DNA of 64,000 bases from Synechococcus sp. PROS-U-1. Lineage in GTDB: Bacteria; Cyanobacteriota; Cyanobacteriia; PCC-6307; Cyanobiaceae. Below are positions 1-10,370 of the stretch, one piece after another. Both the position numbers and the translations under genes were made by a program. The stretch's first letter is position 1. Each line of letters opens with the position of its first letter. The DNA is taken from NCBI RefSeq assembly GCF_014279755.1, contig NZ_CP047951.1, positions 62,001 through 126,000 on the forward strand. Reading direction: 5' to 3'. A model generated the notes under the pieces. It searched no databases. It was given only the letters and a program-made list of their open reading frames with translations, and was not told where the DNA came from.

Positions 1-7
1 TGGCCAT
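1..7 (-). CDS. clpX: Probable start of clpX (truncated by window edge)
   Basis: Read on the minus strand the first seven bases give ATG GCC A, which fits the Met-Ala(-Lys) beginning of cyanobacterial ClpX. The gene would lie immediately downstream of clpP in the same direction, its usual place. ClpX is the AAA+ unfoldase that feeds proteins to ClpP. Only two codons are visible, so the call rests on context and a two-residue match, and it could be chance. Confidence 0.4.
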
Positions 8-97
8 CGAACGCTGGGCACCACACAGGAGAAAAAGACAGGAATCAACCGATGGCGTCTTCCTGAACACACAGGATCGAGAACGGAAGCGCTTCTG

Positions 98-772
98 TCA
101 GCTCTCCGTAATGATTCCTCCGTCCCCGGAACTGTCCACCACGCGATCGATCAGGCCGTATTCAACCGCTTCTGCTGGAGAAAGGAAGTAGTCGCGGTCG
201 GTGTCTTCTGAGATCTTGTCGAGGGGCTGGCCGGTGTGGTCGGCCATCAGTCCGTTCAAGGTCTCCTTCAGATACAGAATTTCCTTGGCCTGAATTTCAA
301 TGTCCACCGCCTGCCCCTGGGCGCCACCGAGGGGTTGGTGGATCATGATCCGGGCATTGGGCAAGGCGAGACGCTTGCCTTTGGTGCCCCCGGAAAGGAG
401 AAACGCTCCCATGCTGGCGGCCAGGCCGTAGCAGATGGTCACCACGTCAGGGGCCACCTGCTGCATCGTGTCGTAGATCGCCAGTCCTGCTGTGACTGAC
501 CCGCCCGGCGAGTTGATGTAGATCTGAATGTCTTTCTCAGGGTCCTCGGCTTCGAGGAACAGCATCTGCGCCACCAGGGCGTCGGCAACGGCGTCATCCA
601 CACCCGTGCCGAGGAAGATGATCCGCTCCCGCAGCAGACGGGAGTAGATGTCGAAGGCACGGTCGCCGCGACCGGACTGTTCCACAACGGTGGGCAGAGG
701 CCCCGGTGCTGAGACGGGCATAGCGGCCCGCCAGCGGTTCTGGATGGGGTGGTGACTGCGGGCGTCGATCAC
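98..772 (-). CDS. clpP: ATP-dependent Clp protease proteolytic subunit ClpP
   Basis: Serine peptidase of family S14, 224 aa, which forms the barrel that degrades proteins delivered by Clp ATPases in the cytoplasm. The catalytic triad is visible: Ser120 (context GLAASMGAF), His145 (IMIHQPLGG) and Asp194 (TDRDYF), with the same spacing as in E. coli ClpP. The N-terminus is about 20 residues longer than the minimal family form; Met18 is an alternative start. It follows trigger factor by about 43 bp and precedes the probable clpX start, giving a tig-clpP-clpX operon. Cyanobacteria carry several ClpP paralogues, and which one this is was inferred only from the operon. Confidence 0.95.
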   Translation of the reverse strand: MIDARSHHPIQNRWRAAMPVSAPGPLPTVVEQSGRGDRAFDIYSRLLRERIIFLGTGVDDAVADALVAQMLFLEAEDPEKDIQIYINSPGGSVTAGLAIYDTMQQVAPDVVTICYGLAASMGAFLLSGGTKGKRLALPNARIMIHQPLGGAQGQAVDIEIQAKEILYLKETLNGLMADHTGQPLDKISEDTDRDYFLSPAEAVEYGLIDRVVDSSGDGGIITES

Positions 773-815
773 GCGATCGGTGTGCGGTGAAGTTGGCTCA
801 ATCTATGGGCGTTGC

Positions 816-2225
816 TCAGTCCTTGGCGTCCGCCTTGGACTTGCTTGTGGCCGGGGCCTTCTTGGCAGCAGCCTTTGTCTTGGGTTCAGCCTTGCTGTCG
901 TCCGCTGCCGGAGCCTTTTCGGTGAGGGTGCTGTTCTCCTCGAGCCAGCCCATCAGACGGTCCTGCATCAGGTCATCCATCACGGCCTGACGCAGGCGCT
1001 CGGGGTCGATCTTGGCGTCGGCGGAGAGTTCTTTCTTCACCTCTTTGATCTTGGCGTCCACGTCTTTGTCGTCGAGCTTGATGTCCTCCGCTTCAGCCAG
1101 GGCAGTGAGGGCAAAACTGCGGCGCAGCCGTTCCTCGGCCTCGGGGCGAGAGTTCTGCATCAGGTTGCGCACCAGATCGGGTGTGAACAGCGACTTCACA
1201 TCCATGCCCTGCTGAGCGAATTGGGCTGCGGTCTGCTCCAGCAGGTTGCGGCTTTCCTGCTGAATCAGGGCTTCGGGCAAGTCCACCTCGAGTTGCTCCA
1301 CCAGAGCGGCAACGAGGGCATCGCGGCGGTTGCTGGTTTGACGCCGTTCGGCGTCGTCCTTGAGCCGTTGTTCCAGGTCCTTGCGCAGATCCGCCAGGCT
1401 CTCCTGTTCGCTGGCCTGCTTGGCGAAGGCGTCATCCAGCTCGGGCAGTTCGCGGGTCTTGAGGTCCTTGAGCTCGATCTCGAAGGCGGCCTTGCGTCCG
1501 CGTGCGTCCTCCTTTGGATAGTCCTCGGGGAACTGGCAATCCACGGTTTTGCTGTCGCCGACCTTCATGCCGATGACTCCCTCGATGAAGCCTGGGATCA
1601 TGCGGCCGTTTTCCAGGTCCACATCCATGGAATCGGCACTGCCGCCCTCGATCTCGCTTCCGTCATCGCTGTAGGTGCCCTTGAACCCCAGCACTGCGAT
1701 GTCGCCGTTCTGGGCGGCGCGTCCTTCCACGGGAACGACCGTGGCCATCTGCTTGCGGGAGTCCTCGATCATCGTGTCGACCCGTGAGGCGTCGTAGGCG
1801 ACCGTTTCGAATTCCGCCTTCAGGCCCTTGGTGCTCTTCAGTTTCGGGGTCGGAGCGACGTCCGCTTCCAGGGTGAAAGTGAGCTCTTTACCGGGTTCAA
1901 AGCTCTCCAGCAGGCCATCGAAGCCACTGCTCAGATCGGGCTGGCTGATCGGTTCCAGCGATTCCTGCTTGATCGCGTCACGCCAAGCGTTGTCGATCAG
2001 CTTTTCCAGTGCCGTGGCCTTGATCCGGACCCCCCCCAGCTGCTGCACCAGCACCGTGCGGGGCACCTTGCCCTTGCGGAAGCCTGGCAGGTTGATGCTG
2101 CGGCTGAGACTGGTGATCGCGTCTTCGTAACTCGTCTTGCAGCGCTCCCCAGGAACGGTGACCGTCACCGCCAGACGGCTGCTTGGGCGAGCTTCGGTGG
2201 TCACCTTCAGGGCTGCAGCGCTCAT
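816..2225 (-). CDS. tig: Trigger factor (ribosome-associated chaperone / PPIase)
   Basis: 469 aa. Trigger factor sits at the ribosome exit tunnel and helps nascent chains fold. The ribosome-binding signature GFRKGKVP is at residues 48-55. The FKBP-type PPIase domain follows at about residues 160-250 ([12 protein letters not shown] region), then the long helical C-terminal chaperone domain. The tail is rich in Lys and Ala. The open frame extends 63 codons further upstream, but those codons lack family similarity and run into the divergent promoter region before asd, so the ATG at 2225 was chosen. First gene of the tig-clpP-clpX operon. Confidence 0.95.
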   Translation of the reverse strand: MSAAALKVTTEARPSSRLAVTVTVPGERCKTSYEDAITSLSRSINLPGFRKGKVPRTVLVQQLGGVRIKATALEKLIDNAWRDAIKQESLEPISQPDLSSGFDGLLESFEPGKELTFTLEADVAPTPKLKSTKGLKAEFETVAYDASRVDTMIEDSRKQMATVVPVEGRAAQNGDIAVLGFKGTYSDDGSEIEGGSADSMDVDLENGRMIPGFIEGVIGMKVGDSKTVDCQFPEDYPKEDARGRKAAFEIELKDLKTRELPELDDAFAKQASEQESLADLRKDLEQRLKDDAERRQTSNRRDALVAALVEQLEVDLPEALIQQESRNLLEQTAAQFAQQGMDVKSLFTPDLVRNLMQNSRPEAEERLRRSFALTALAEAEDIKLDDKDVDAKIKEVKKELSADAKIDPERLRQAVMDDLMQDRLMGWLEENSTLTEKAPAADDSKAEPKTKAAAKKAPATSKSKADAKD

Positions 2226-2382
2226 GGGGGAAGGGAAAGGGCAGCCAAGCACTGTATGCAACGGTTGAACTGGGCTTGGATCGGTAAGGTGAGGGCGTCG
2301 CACCAACGGCATCACGTTCCCTACGCAGTGATGTCGGTTCTGAAAGTCGACGGGTTTTCGTTCAGATCGTTCACTCCACCGT

Positions 2383-3405
2383 TTGTCTTCGACCCTTCCC
2401 AACCGTCCTCTCAATGTTGCTGTTCTGGGTGCCAGCGGTGCTGTTGGCCAGGAACTGCTTTTGCTGCTTGAGGAACGCCGTTTCCCTGTTGGCGAGCTGA
2501 AGCTGCTGGCGTCGGCCCGCTCTGCTGGTCAAAGCCAATCCTGGAACGGCCGCACTCTCACTGTGGAAGAGGTGTCGGCCAAATCGTTTGAAGGAGTCGA
2601 TTTGGTGCTCGCTTCGGCCGGTGGCTCTGTTTCGAAGCAGTGGCGCGATGCGATCACAGCGGCCGGTGCAGTGATGGTCGACAACTCCAGCGCCTTCCGC
2701 ATGGAGCAGGGGGTTCCGCTGGTGGTGCCGGAGGTCAATCCCGATGCGGCCTTCGCCCACAAGGGGGTGATCGCCAATCCGAATTGCACCACGATCCTTC
2801 TCACCTTGGCCTTGGCTCCGTTGGCCGCGAAGCGAGCGCTGCGCCGCGTCGTGGTGAGCACGTATCAGTCGGCCAGTGGCGCCGGCGCCCGGGCGATGGA
2901 GGAGCTGAAAAATCTCTCGCAGACGGTGTTGGATGGCGGAATCCCGAAGGGTGAAGTTCTGCCTTATTCCTTGGCCTTCAATCTTTTTCTGCACAACTCA
3001 CCGCTTCAGGCCAACAGCTACTGCGAGGAGGAGATGAAGATGGTGAATGAGACCCGCAAGATCATGGGCCTTCCGGATCTGCGCTTTACCGCCACCTGCG
3101 TGCGCGTACCTGTGCTGCGTGCCCATTCCGAAGCAGTGAATATCGAGTTCGAGGCCCCCTTCCCGGTGGAGGAAGCTCGTGAGCTCTTGGCCGCTGCTCC
3201 CGGTGTTGAGTTGATCGACGACCCAGTGGCGAATCGCTTTCCGATGCCGACGGATGTCACCGGGCGAGACCCTGTGGCCATCGGGCGGATCCGTCAGGAC
3301 ATCAGTGACGCGAATGCTCTGGAGCTTTGGCTGTGCGGTGATCAGATCCGTAAAGGAGCGGCACTCAACGCCGTTCAGATCGCTGAACTGTTGATCCAGA
3401 AGTGA
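2383..3405 (+). CDS. asd: Aspartate-semialdehyde dehydrogenase
   Basis: 340 aa enzyme that reduces aspartyl phosphate to aspartate semialdehyde with NADPH, the branch point to lysine, threonine and methionine. The NADP-binding loop GASGAVG is at residues 16-22, the catalytic cysteine is Cys135 in NPNCTT, and a conserved histidine is His248 (RAHSE). The start appears to be TTG: the next in-frame Met is near residue 98, after the nucleotide-binding loop. It diverges from tig across about 157 bp, which probably holds both promoters. The stop overlaps the dapA start (TGATG), so the two are translationally coupled. LysC, the preceding enzyme, is encoded about 8 kb away. Confidence 0.95.
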   Translation: MSSTLPNRPLNVAVLGASGAVGQELLLLLEERRFPVGELKLLASARSAGQSQSWNGRTLTVEEVSAKSFEGVDLVLASAGGSVSKQWRDAITAAGAVMVDNSSAFRMEQGVPLVVPEVNPDAAFAHKGVIANPNCTTILLTLALAPLAAKRALRRVVVSTYQSASGAGARAMEELKNLSQTVLDGGIPKGEVLPYSLAFNLFLHNSPLQANSYCEEEMKMVNETRKIMGLPDLRFTATCVRVPVLRAHSEAVNIEFEAPFPVEEARELLAAAPGVELIDDPVANRFPMPTDVTGRDPVAIGRIRQDISDANALELWLCGDQIRKGAALNAVQIAELLIQK

Positions 3406-4313
3406 TGACCGATAGCGCCACCCTCTCTCCAACGCCCTTTGGCCGTGTGGTCACCGCGATGGTCACCCCCTTTGATGCCAGCGGTGCCGTGGATCTGACC
3501 TTGGCTGGTCAGTTGGCACGCCATCTCGTGGAGCAGGGTTCTGATGGTCTGCTCGTGTGTGGAACCACTGGAGAATCTCCCACCCTCAGTTGGCAGGAGC
3601 AGTTGCAATTGCTGCAGGCGGTCCGTGATGCGGTCGGCAGCGACGCCAAGGTGTTGGCGGGCACTGGCAGCAACTCCACAGCGGAGGCGGTGAAGGCCAC
3701 CAAGGAAGCGGCGGCCGCTGGCGCCGATGGGGCTCTCGTGGTTGTGCCTTACTACAACAAGCCTCCCCAGGAAGGTCTGGAGGCCCATTTCCGTGCCATC
3801 GCTGAGGCGGCTCCTGAGTTGCCGTTGATGCTCTACAACATCCCCGGCCGCACCGGCTGCAGCATGGCTCCGGCCACGGTGGCTCGGCTGATGGACTGCC
3901 CCAATGTGGTGAGTTTCAAGGCCGCCAGCGGTACGACTGAGGAAGTCACGGCGCTGCGCCTGGCCTGCGGTCCGCAGTTGGCGATCTACAGCGGTGACGA
4001 CGGCCTCACCCTGCCGATGCTCTCCGTCGGTGCCGTTGGTGTGGTGAGTGTGGGCAGCCATGTGGCGGGCCCTGAGATTCGCGCCATGATCGAGGCCTAT
4101 CTGAATGGCGACGGTGCCTCCGCACTCGCCCTGCACGACGCTCTCATTCCTCTGTTTAAGGCCCTGTTCGCCACCACCAATCCGATTCCCGTCAAGGCTG
4201 CGCTCGAACTCAATGGCTGGTCTGTCGGTGCTCCTCGTCTCCCTCTATGCCCCCTCTCTGACGACATGAAACGTTCCCTCTCCATCGCCATGGCCGCCCT
4301 TCGTCAGACCTAG
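3405..4313 (+). CDS. dapA: 4-hydroxy-tetrahydrodipicolinate synthase
   Basis: 302 aa class I aldolase-type enzyme that condenses pyruvate with aspartate semialdehyde in the first committed step to diaminopimelate and lysine. The Schiff-base lysine is Lys172 (VVSFKAASG), the catalytic tyrosine is Tyr144 (LYNIPGRTG) and the GTTGES loop is at residues 53-58. The ATG used here shares one base with the asd stop; a GTG three bases earlier is possible. It forms an operon with asd, and rnj follows 50 bp later. Confidence 0.95.
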   Translation: MTDSATLSPTPFGRVVTAMVTPFDASGAVDLTLAGQLARHLVEQGSDGLLVCGTTGESPTLSWQEQLQLLQAVRDAVGSDAKVLAGTGSNSTAEAVKATKEAAAAGADGALVVVPYYNKPPQEGLEAHFRAIAEAAPELPLMLYNIPGRTGCSMAPATVARLMDCPNVVSFKAASGTTEEVTALRLACGPQLAIYSGDDGLTLPMLSVGAVGVVSVGSHVAGPEIRAMIEAYLNGDGASALALHDALIPLFKALFATTNPIPVKAALELNGWSVGAPRLPLCPLSDDMKRSLSIAMAALRQT

Positions 4314-4362
4314 CCCGGTCCGGCTTATCGGCTTACGCAATCCGTTCTTTTCAACTCTTTCT

Positions 4363-6414
4363 ATGGCCAACAACGCGCGATCCAGCAAGGGGCAGGAGCC
4401 CTGTCTTCGGGTGATCCCTCTGGGTGGACTGCATGAGATCGGCAAGAACACCTGTGTGTTCGAGTACGGCGATGACCTGATGCTGGTGGATGCCGGTCTG
4501 GCCTTCCCCAGCGATGGCATGCATGGGGTGAATGTGGTGCTGCCCGACACCAGCTTCTTGCGTGAGAACCAGAAGCGGATCCGCGGCATGATCGTCACCC
4601 ACGGTCATGAAGATCACATCGGTGGCATTGCCCACCACCTCAAGCACTTCAACATTCCGGTGATCTACGGGCCGCGGCTGGCTCTCTCGATGCTGACCGG
4701 AAAGATGGACGAGGCCGGGGTGAGAGACCGCACCACCCTTCAGACCGTTGGTCCGCGCGACGTGGTGAAGGTGGGCCAGCACTTCTCGGTGGAGTTCATC
4801 CGCAACACCCACTCGATGGCCGACAGCTTCACGCTGGCCATTTCCACACCGGTGGGAACCGTGGTCTTCACGGGTGATTTCAAGTTCGACCACACCCCGG
4901 TCGATGGTGAAAACTTCGATATGGCACGGCTCGCCCACCACGGTGAGAAGGGGGTCTTGTGTCTTTTCAGTGATTCCACCAACTCAGAAGTTCCGGGCTT
5001 CTGCCCGCCGGAGCGCTCGGTGTTCCCCAACCTGGACCGCCACATCGCCAATGCCGAGGGTCGGGTCATCGTGACCACCTTCGCCAGCTCGATTCATCGG
5101 GTGTCGATGATTCTGGAGTTGGCCCTGAAGAACGGCCGCAAGGTGGGTCTTCTGGGCCGTTCCATGCTCAACGTGATCGCCAAAGCCCGGGAACTGGGCT
5201 ACATGCGCGCACCGGACGAGCTGTTTGTGCCGATTAAGCAGATCAATGATGTGCCCGATCGTGAAACGCTGCTGCTGATGACCGGTAGCCAGGGCGAGCC
5301 GCTGGCAGCCCTGAGCCGCATTTCCCGCGGTGAACATCCCCAGGTGAGGGTGAAGACCACCGACACGATCATTTTCTCGGCTAGCCCAATCCCCGGGAAC
5401 ACGATTTCCGTGGTGAACACCATCGACAAGTTGATGATGCTGGGCGCCAAGGTCGTCTATGGCAAGGGCGAAGGCATTCATGTTTCCGGCCATGGCTTCC
5501 AGGAAGACCAGAAATTGATGCTGGCCCTCACCCGGCCCAAGTTCTTCGTGCCGGTGCACGGTGAGCACAGGATGCTTGTGCAGCACTCCAGAACCGGCCA
5601 CTCCATGGGGGTTCCGGTCGACAACACCTTGATCATCGACAACGGTGATGTGGTGGAGCTCACTCCGGATTCACTTCGCAAGGGCAGTGCGGTGAAGGCA
5701 GGCATCGAGCTTCTGGATCAATCCCGCAACGGCATCGTTGACGCCCGTGTGCTGAAGGAGCGCCAACAGTTGGCGGAAGACGGCGTGGTGACGATCCTGG
5801 CGGCGATCAGCACCGATGGCGCCATGGTGGCTCCGCCGCGGGTGAATCTGCGGGGTGTGGTCACCACGGCGGATGCCCGCAAGATGTCGTTATGGACCGA
5901 GCGGGAAGTCACCTGGGTGCTCGAAAATCGCTGGAAGCAGCTCTGCCGCAACACCGGAGACAAGGCACCTGAAGTGGACTGGATGGGCGTACAGCGTGAA
6001 GTGGAGGTGGGCCTGGGCCGCAGGATGCGCCGTGAACTGCAGGTCGAGCCGCTGATTCTGTGTCTGGTGCAGCCGGCGCCCGGTGGCACGCCGGTTTACA
6101 AGGGTCGTGCTGACGCGGAGCCCGATGACCGGCCGGCACCGCGCGGTCGAGGTGGCAGGGGCGGTGGCTCTCCCTATGGTCGCCGCAATGGTGGTGGTGG
6201 CGGAACCCCCGCTCCTGTGCGCACCAACCCGAGCACTGGCAACGGTCGTTCCGGTACGTCCACGCCGGCTCCCGTCCGTGCGGCGGCGGCAACAGCGACA
6301 GCCGTGGTGGAGAAGGTGGCTCCTCAACCGGTTGCTGAAAACGCAGCCCCGGCTGCCCCGGAGTCGGAGATGCCAGCAGGCCGCACCCGTCGCCGTCGTT
6401 CAGCGGCGGGTTGA
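4363..6414 (+). CDS. rnj: Ribonuclease J
   Basis: 683 aa metallo-beta-lactamase-fold RNase with 5'-3' exonuclease and endonuclease activity, used in mRNA turnover and RNA maturation. The zinc-binding motif HGHEDHIGG lies at about residues 81-89, followed by FTGDFKFDH and the beta-CASP region (SGHGFQED, VPVHGEH). The core ends near residue 560. The remaining tail is low complexity, first rich in Gly and Arg, then in Ala, Pro and Thr, and ends in RTRRRRSAAG; such basic tails could bind RNA or partners. It is likely cotranscribed with asd-dapA. Confidence 0.93.
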   Translation: MANNARSSKGQEPCLRVIPLGGLHEIGKNTCVFEYGDDLMLVDAGLAFPSDGMHGVNVVLPDTSFLRENQKRIRGMIVTHGHEDHIGGIAHHLKHFNIPVIYGPRLALSMLTGKMDEAGVRDRTTLQTVGPRDVVKVGQHFSVEFIRNTHSMADSFTLAISTPVGTVVFTGDFKFDHTPVDGENFDMARLAHHGEKGVLCLFSDSTNSEVPGFCPPERSVFPNLDRHIANAEGRVIVTTFASSIHRVSMILELALKNGRKVGLLGRSMLNVIAKARELGYMRAPDELFVPIKQINDVPDRETLLLMTGSQGEPLAALSRISRGEHPQVRVKTTDTIIFSASPIPGNTISVVNTIDKLMMLGAKVVYGKGEGIHVSGHGFQEDQKLMLALTRPKFFVPVHGEHRMLVQHSRTGHSMGVPVDNTLIIDNGDVVELTPDSLRKGSAVKAGIELLDQSRNGIVDARVLKERQQLAEDGVVTILAAISTDGAMVAPPRVNLRGVVTTADARKMSLWTEREVTWVLENRWKQLCRNTGDKAPEVDWMGVQREVEVGLGRRMRRELQVEPLILCLVQPAPGGTPVYKGRADAEPDDRPAPRGRGGRGGGSPYGRRNGGGGGTPAPVRTNPSTGNGRSGTSTPAPVRAAAATATAVVEKVAPQPVAENAAPAAPESEMPAGRTRRRRSAAG

Positions 6415-6438
6415 TCGTTGCCTTGAGTTGTCTGTTAG

Positions 6439-7173
6439 ATGACTTCTCTCTACCTTCATATTGGTACTGAGAAAACAGGTTCAACATCGATACAAAATCT
6501 ACTCACAAGGCTTGTCAGTAATGCTGATGAGCCTTATTTTTTGTCACCCATCAATCATGTCAGGGTTGAACTGAGAGAGGGGAATTTTACGGGGCTTTAC
6601 CATTCGATTCGTGGATTGCCACAGCCCGAATCAGCATCTGTTTCGCAGTTGCAATTGCATCGTCGGATCCATCGCTTCTTGTCGAGACTTGTTGAGGAGA
6701 GCAGGGAACATGGACATCTCCCCGTGTTTCTTTCAAATGAGCATATTTCAAAACTGGAGAAAGAAGAGGTGGACGAATTGATCAATCGGCTGGGCACATA
6801 CTTTGATCAAATTCATGTTGTTTGCTTTCTTCGCTCACACGTTTCTTTTGGTCTCTCAATGCTATCTCAAGCATTGAAGGCGGGAGGGGCGGTCGACCTT
6901 GAAACACCTTTCAACACTTTTTACAGTCGTTCGCGAGCGATTCGAACATTCAAAGCTTGGGGCTCTGCATCTGTTTCCAGCATTCATTTCTCCGAATTCA
7001 ATCCGCCTGGCTCCTCTGGTAACAGCATGATTCATCAACTTATTGATCCTGCGTTTGATTTGAACTTGCTCCCCGAGAGCAGCAAGCATGTTTTTGTGAG
7101 CATGTATGAATCCATGCCTCGCTCGAACCTGTCGATTCCCACTAATTTTTTTTGCGATTGCAGCGTCATTTAA
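6439..7173 (+). CDS. Sulfotransferase-like protein, N-terminal part of a frameshifted gene
   Basis: The N-terminus LHIGTEKTGSTSIQ matches the PAPS 5'-phosphosulfate-binding loop of sulfotransferase-like proteins, so a role in sulfating surface glycans is plausible. The frame stops after 244 residues. The last residues (CDCSVI) follow a T8 run; removing one T joins the frame smoothly to a further coding stretch ending at 7498, giving a 352-aa protein. The intact ancestor was therefore probably one gene. Base composition is poorer in GC than rnj upstream. The substrate is unknown. Confidence 0.7.
   Translation: MTSLYLHIGTEKTGSTSIQNLLTRLVSNADEPYFLSPINHVRVELREGNFTGLYHSIRGLPQPESASVSQLQLHRRIHRFLSRLVEESREHGHLPVFLSNEHISKLEKEEVDELINRLGTYFDQIHVVCFLRSHVSFGLSMLSQALKAGGAVDLETPFNTFYSRSRAIRTFKAWGSASVSSIHFSEFNPPGSSGNSMIHQLIDPAFDLNLLPESSKHVFVSMYESMPRSNLSIPTNFFCDCSVI
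7146..7153 (+). repeat. Homopolymer run of eight T at a reading-frame break
   Basis: Eight consecutive T. With seven T the codons read Pro-Thr-Asn-Phe-Phe-Ala-Ile-Ala-Ala and the sulfotransferase-like frame continues; with eight it meets a stop at 7171-7173. Such runs are prone to replication or transcription slippage, and also to sequencing error. Confidence 0.85.
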
Positions 7174-7498
7174 CCAATACCTGAACACCTGTCCAATGAG
7201 CTCAAGGCAACTTCGAAAGACAAGGTCCAAGGGATTGCAATATCTTGCGAATGCGGATTCTTCTCGTGGTGGAGGTCTTTTCACAGCCGATGCTTTGCAG
7301 CGCTGGATTGCCAAAGCTGATCACTGGGAGGCATGTCATCAAGAGGAACTGGGAAGCCTTGATTTTTCGGCAAGCTTTTATCAATGCCGAAATCGTCTGC
7401 AAAGACTCCATGCTCAGCACGTTCGTCAATCAGTGGTCTTGACAAGTTCAGAGGAGTCTCTATTCTCCGAGCTCCTTAGGCATCTTGAATTGGCCTGA
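7154..7498 (+). pseudogene. C-terminal remainder of the sulfotransferase-like gene (out of frame)
   Basis: Open frame continuing from just after the T8 run to TGA at 7498. Its sequence (AIAASFNQYLNTC at the start) joins naturally to the upstream product and contains RQLRKTRSKGLQ and a Trp-rich segment, as expected for the C-terminal part of such a protein. An ATG-started version of this frame would begin inside the upstream gene. It is listed as a remnant because no independent start is convincing. It could still be expressed through slippage at the T run. Confidence 0.6.
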
Positions 7499-7715
7499 AT
7501 GTTCTGTTTCTTGATGTTAATCTGCGGGTATTAAAATATGCTTATTGGCCTCTAGGGTGTTCGATTCTTCGTTATCTTTCATTTCAAAGTGGATTGTTCT
7601 GTGATGGCTGATGTGAAATTGTCTTTTCTTTAATCTACTGGAATAGATGAGTTCAATTTTGGTTCTTATGCCACGTCTTTCGGTGCGTATTGATATGGGT
7701 CATTTGTGCAATGTC

Positions 7716-9074
7716 TCAGACATTCAGGAAGATAGATTGTGATTCTTGTTTGACTGACCAGTGATCATGGAGGTTCTTGCGCTTGTCAAAGGCTGGCTGA
7801 AAGTATTTTTTAAAGTCTTCAGGAAAGACAATGTAATCAATCAGTGTGTCCTGTTCATTGAAGTCATTTAGCACATCAATCCATGCGCCAGGCCCGGTGA
7901 CAACCCAGACATTGTTGGACACTCTGTGCTCAATATTGTGCATAATTTTTTCCAACACGGCTTGAAAGTACGTTGAAATATCACTTTTAGCACTGTTAAA
8001 AGCAAATCCATTCCAAAGGCGTTGTTCGCCTCCACGGAATCTTGTGGCCAGGAGGCTCTTGCCTTTTTGGATGTGGCTTTCGGCGAGTAAGCCTCCTGGA
8101 TGGATGGGGCGATGTGGCCAGTCGATGTAGAGCGCGTTGGTCTGTTGCGCTAGAAAAGCGACTCTTAGAAAGTCAGCCTGCATCGCTGGTAGAGCGCAAC
8201 AGTTGAAGAGAGTTCTGGCATCATTGCCAAACCATTTTTTAATATTTGCTGCTGCTTCTTCTCTGCCGATGAGCTGATAAGTTCCGTGTCCTTGTAATGA
8301 ACTTTGCCACTGGAGTTTAATTTTTTCATTTATGATCTTGTGGTGATTGGCTTTATCGTTCTGTCCGTCCCTTAGATTCATGCTGTGGAAATATTGCATC
8401 ACCTGAATTGCTGGTTCGCATCGGTTGACATCTTTTGGTTGATCTTGATTCCATGCATATGATTTTGCGCACAGCTTCTGTGCACGTTTGTTTTTTCCGT
8501 TTTCCAGTAACAGTGTAATCAGTTGATCGTAAAAGGCCCAGTTATTTTTTGATATCCTGATCAGTTTATTGTAAGTGCTGATGGCCTCTTGGATATCGTT
8601 GATGGCTTTAAAGGACTTCGCTGCACACTCCAGAATAATCTCGTCTTCAGGAAATTCTTTGAGTAGAACTCTTGCTGTTTGTGCGGCTTGCTTGAATTTG
8701 CCTAACGCTATTAATGCAAAGACTTCTTTGACCAGATGCTTTGGATCGCGTTTATTGGATCGTGCGTATTCTTTCCCAATCGTTAGGGCCATGTAAAATT
8801 TGTCATGGCGCATGAATGTTTCAAATGCATGGGCCAGAAAGAGATGTCGTCCGTCATGCACCGAGCAAGTGCCGAGTGCTGCGAAATGGATTTCCTGGTC
8901 TGCTTTCTTAAGTCGTCTGCAGCAGGTGATCGCAAGAGTATGACCTTGGTGCCAATCTGGGTAATGTCTAATGAGGCGTTCTGCTTGATTCAGAGCCTCT
9001 ACAAAATCGCCACGGCGCGCGGGACTTTGAACAATCTCAATGGACTTGGGGCACAGATTTGAGTTTGTGTCCAT
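7716..9074 (-). CDS. TPR protein with GT32-like glycosyltransferase C-terminus
   Basis: 452 aa. The first ~230 residues are helical repeats of TPR type (blocks such as GKFKQAAQTARVLLKEFP and DIQEAISTYNKLIR). The C-terminal part resembles the sugar-binding DXD glycosyltransferases of family GT32: QADFLRVAFLAQQTNALYID corresponds to the family pattern sDllRyalLyeyGGiYlD, although the glycines and the second acidic residue are changed. A cytoplasmic glycosyltransferase of surface glycan synthesis is the best guess. It diverges from the next gene across 117 bp. About 217 bp without recognisable features separate its 3' end from the frameshifted gene. Confidence 0.6.
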   Translation of the reverse strand: MDTNSNLCPKSIEIVQSPARRGDFVEALNQAERLIRHYPDWHQGHTLAITCCRRLKKADQEIHFAALGTCSVHDGRHLFLAHAFETFMRHDKFYMALTIGKEYARSNKRDPKHLVKEVFALIALGKFKQAAQTARVLLKEFPEDEIILECAAKSFKAINDIQEAISTYNKLIRISKNNWAFYDQLITLLLENGKNKRAQKLCAKSYAWNQDQPKDVNRCEPAIQVMQYFHSMNLRDGQNDKANHHKIINEKIKLQWQSSLQGHGTYQLIGREEAAANIKKWFGNDARTLFNCCALPAMQADFLRVAFLAQQTNALYIDWPHRPIHPGGLLAESHIQKGKSLLATRFRGGEQRLWNGFAFNSAKSDISTYFQAVLEKIMHNIEHRVSNNVWVVTGPGAWIDVLNDFNEQDTLIDYIVFPEDFKKYFQPAFDKRKNLHDHWSVKQESQSIFLNV

Positions 9075-9191
9075 CAGGACATTTTTCTAAATCTTAGCAT
9101 CCATGATTCTTGTTTGGCTCCGCGTTTTGCTTTAGTTCTGTATCTTTAGTGTGTTAAATTGTAGCAGCAGCATGAGTCTTGGAGAAAAAAT

Positions 9192-10370
9192 ATGTTTTTC
9201 GGCCTCTCGGATGCTGATGCGTGGATTAACTCTGATTTGAGATCCCTCAGGACATATCAGAAATTTTTGGTTGAAGGAAAGTCGTTTGGTCTGTTGATCG
9301 ATGGAATAAGGTACGCGTTCAGAAGCAGCGTTGCTTTGGGCGGATGCAATTGCATGTTGCTTGTTGACACAGAATCGTTGCAGGAGTTTGTTTTAAAGTC
9401 GTCTGGTGCTGGTCAAGGTTATTGCTTGTCTGGCCAACCTCTTCTCTCTTTGGAGGATGGGCCCAATGCTTGGCCTGCGTATCCTCAAGGCCCTGCAATT
9501 GTTCGGACGGGTTGCCGTAATTTTGCCCATTTCATTTGGAATGAATTCGATCCGCTGTTGCAGTTGATTGAACAAAAACAGTCCTTTGAGTGTTATCAAG
9601 ATGTCAATAGTATTTTCGACCTGACTTCGCTGCCCGACTTAAACCTGGTTGGGCTAGATCAGTTGTCCAAGCGATCAAGTGTCCGTCTTGGATCCATGCT
9701 GGTTACACATCGGGTTCGAGTACATTTGCATGATGCGTATGGTGTCTTGGACCGACCTTCGGACCGTTCAAGGCCGCAAAATTTGTTATTGGGTCTTCGT
9801 GGGCCTGGGAAGCGATCGATTCAAAACGAGCTGGAGTTTTTCTCCAAATTGCTTGTTCAGCTTCAACCGTTGTCTGATCAAATCAGGATTTTATTTGACG
9901 GAATCACGTTGCAGAATGATAGGGGTGGTCCTCTGGCTCGTGAGATTCAATCGAGGATCGCTGCCTGCGATTCCATGATTCAACAGCTTGGTGCTCAGGC
10001 TGGATCGATCCCATTTGTCAATCTAAATGGGCTTGAGTTCTCTGAGTGGTTGTCATTGGCATCTTCTGTTGATTTTTACATCACCCATGAGGGCACGATG
10101 CAGCACAAATTGGCTTGGATTTTTCCCAACAAAGTCGGCCTCTGCCTGATTGGCCGACAGAATGCTGCTTCGATTGCGAAGTGGCATCAGAACCAATCGC
10201 AAGACTCTTCTGTTGTTTATTTTTTGCCGCCAGAGTTGGTTGAGCTTGGCGATATGCCTGAACATTGTAGAAACGACCGTGATCGCATGTTCAGGATCGT
10301 TGATGTTGACCAATCAGTGCACTATGCTCTCGACCTTATTCAAAAGGAGTGTGGCTTGGTTCAGGCCTAG
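9192..10370 (+). CDS. Hypothetical protein, possibly GT61-like glycosyltransferase
   Basis: 392 aa, with GGAG eight bases before the ATG. No confident family. Two segments recall GT61 (DUF563) enzymes: NFAHFIWNEFDPLLQL, with the family's His-Phe near acidic residues, and ITHEGTMQHKLAW near residue 300, at the place of the usual PHGA motif. No signal peptide or membrane segment is obvious. Being surrounded by sulfotransferase-like and glycosyltransferase genes supports a glycan role, but the function is not established by sequence alone. Confidence 0.6.
   Translation: MFFGLSDADAWINSDLRSLRTYQKFLVEGKSFGLLIDGIRYAFRSSVALGGCNCMLLVDTESLQEFVLKSSGAGQGYCLSGQPLLSLEDGPNAWPAYPQGPAIVRTGCRNFAHFIWNEFDPLLQLIEQKQSFECYQDVNSIFDLTSLPDLNLVGLDQLSKRSSVRLGSMLVTHRVRVHLHDAYGVLDRPSDRSRPQNLLLGLRGPGKRSIQNELEFFSKLLVQLQPLSDQIRILFDGITLQNDRGGPLAREIQSRIAACDSMIQQLGAQAGSIPFVNLNGLEFSEWLSLASSVDFYITHEGTMQHKLAWIFPNKVGLCLIGRQNAASIAKWHQNQSQDSSVVYFLPPELVELGDMPEHCRNDRDRMFRIVDVDQSVHYALDLIQKECGLVQA

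Noticed and set aside
780-1787. 335-codon plus-strand frame opposite trigger factor
   Set aside because: Shadow of tig on the other strand, with Leu/Gly/Val-rich composition and no family features.
7145-7153. Programmed -1 ribosomal frameshift at T TTT TTT
   Set aside because: The continuation needs a +1 shift, not -1, so the canonical slippery heptamer cannot produce the joined protein.
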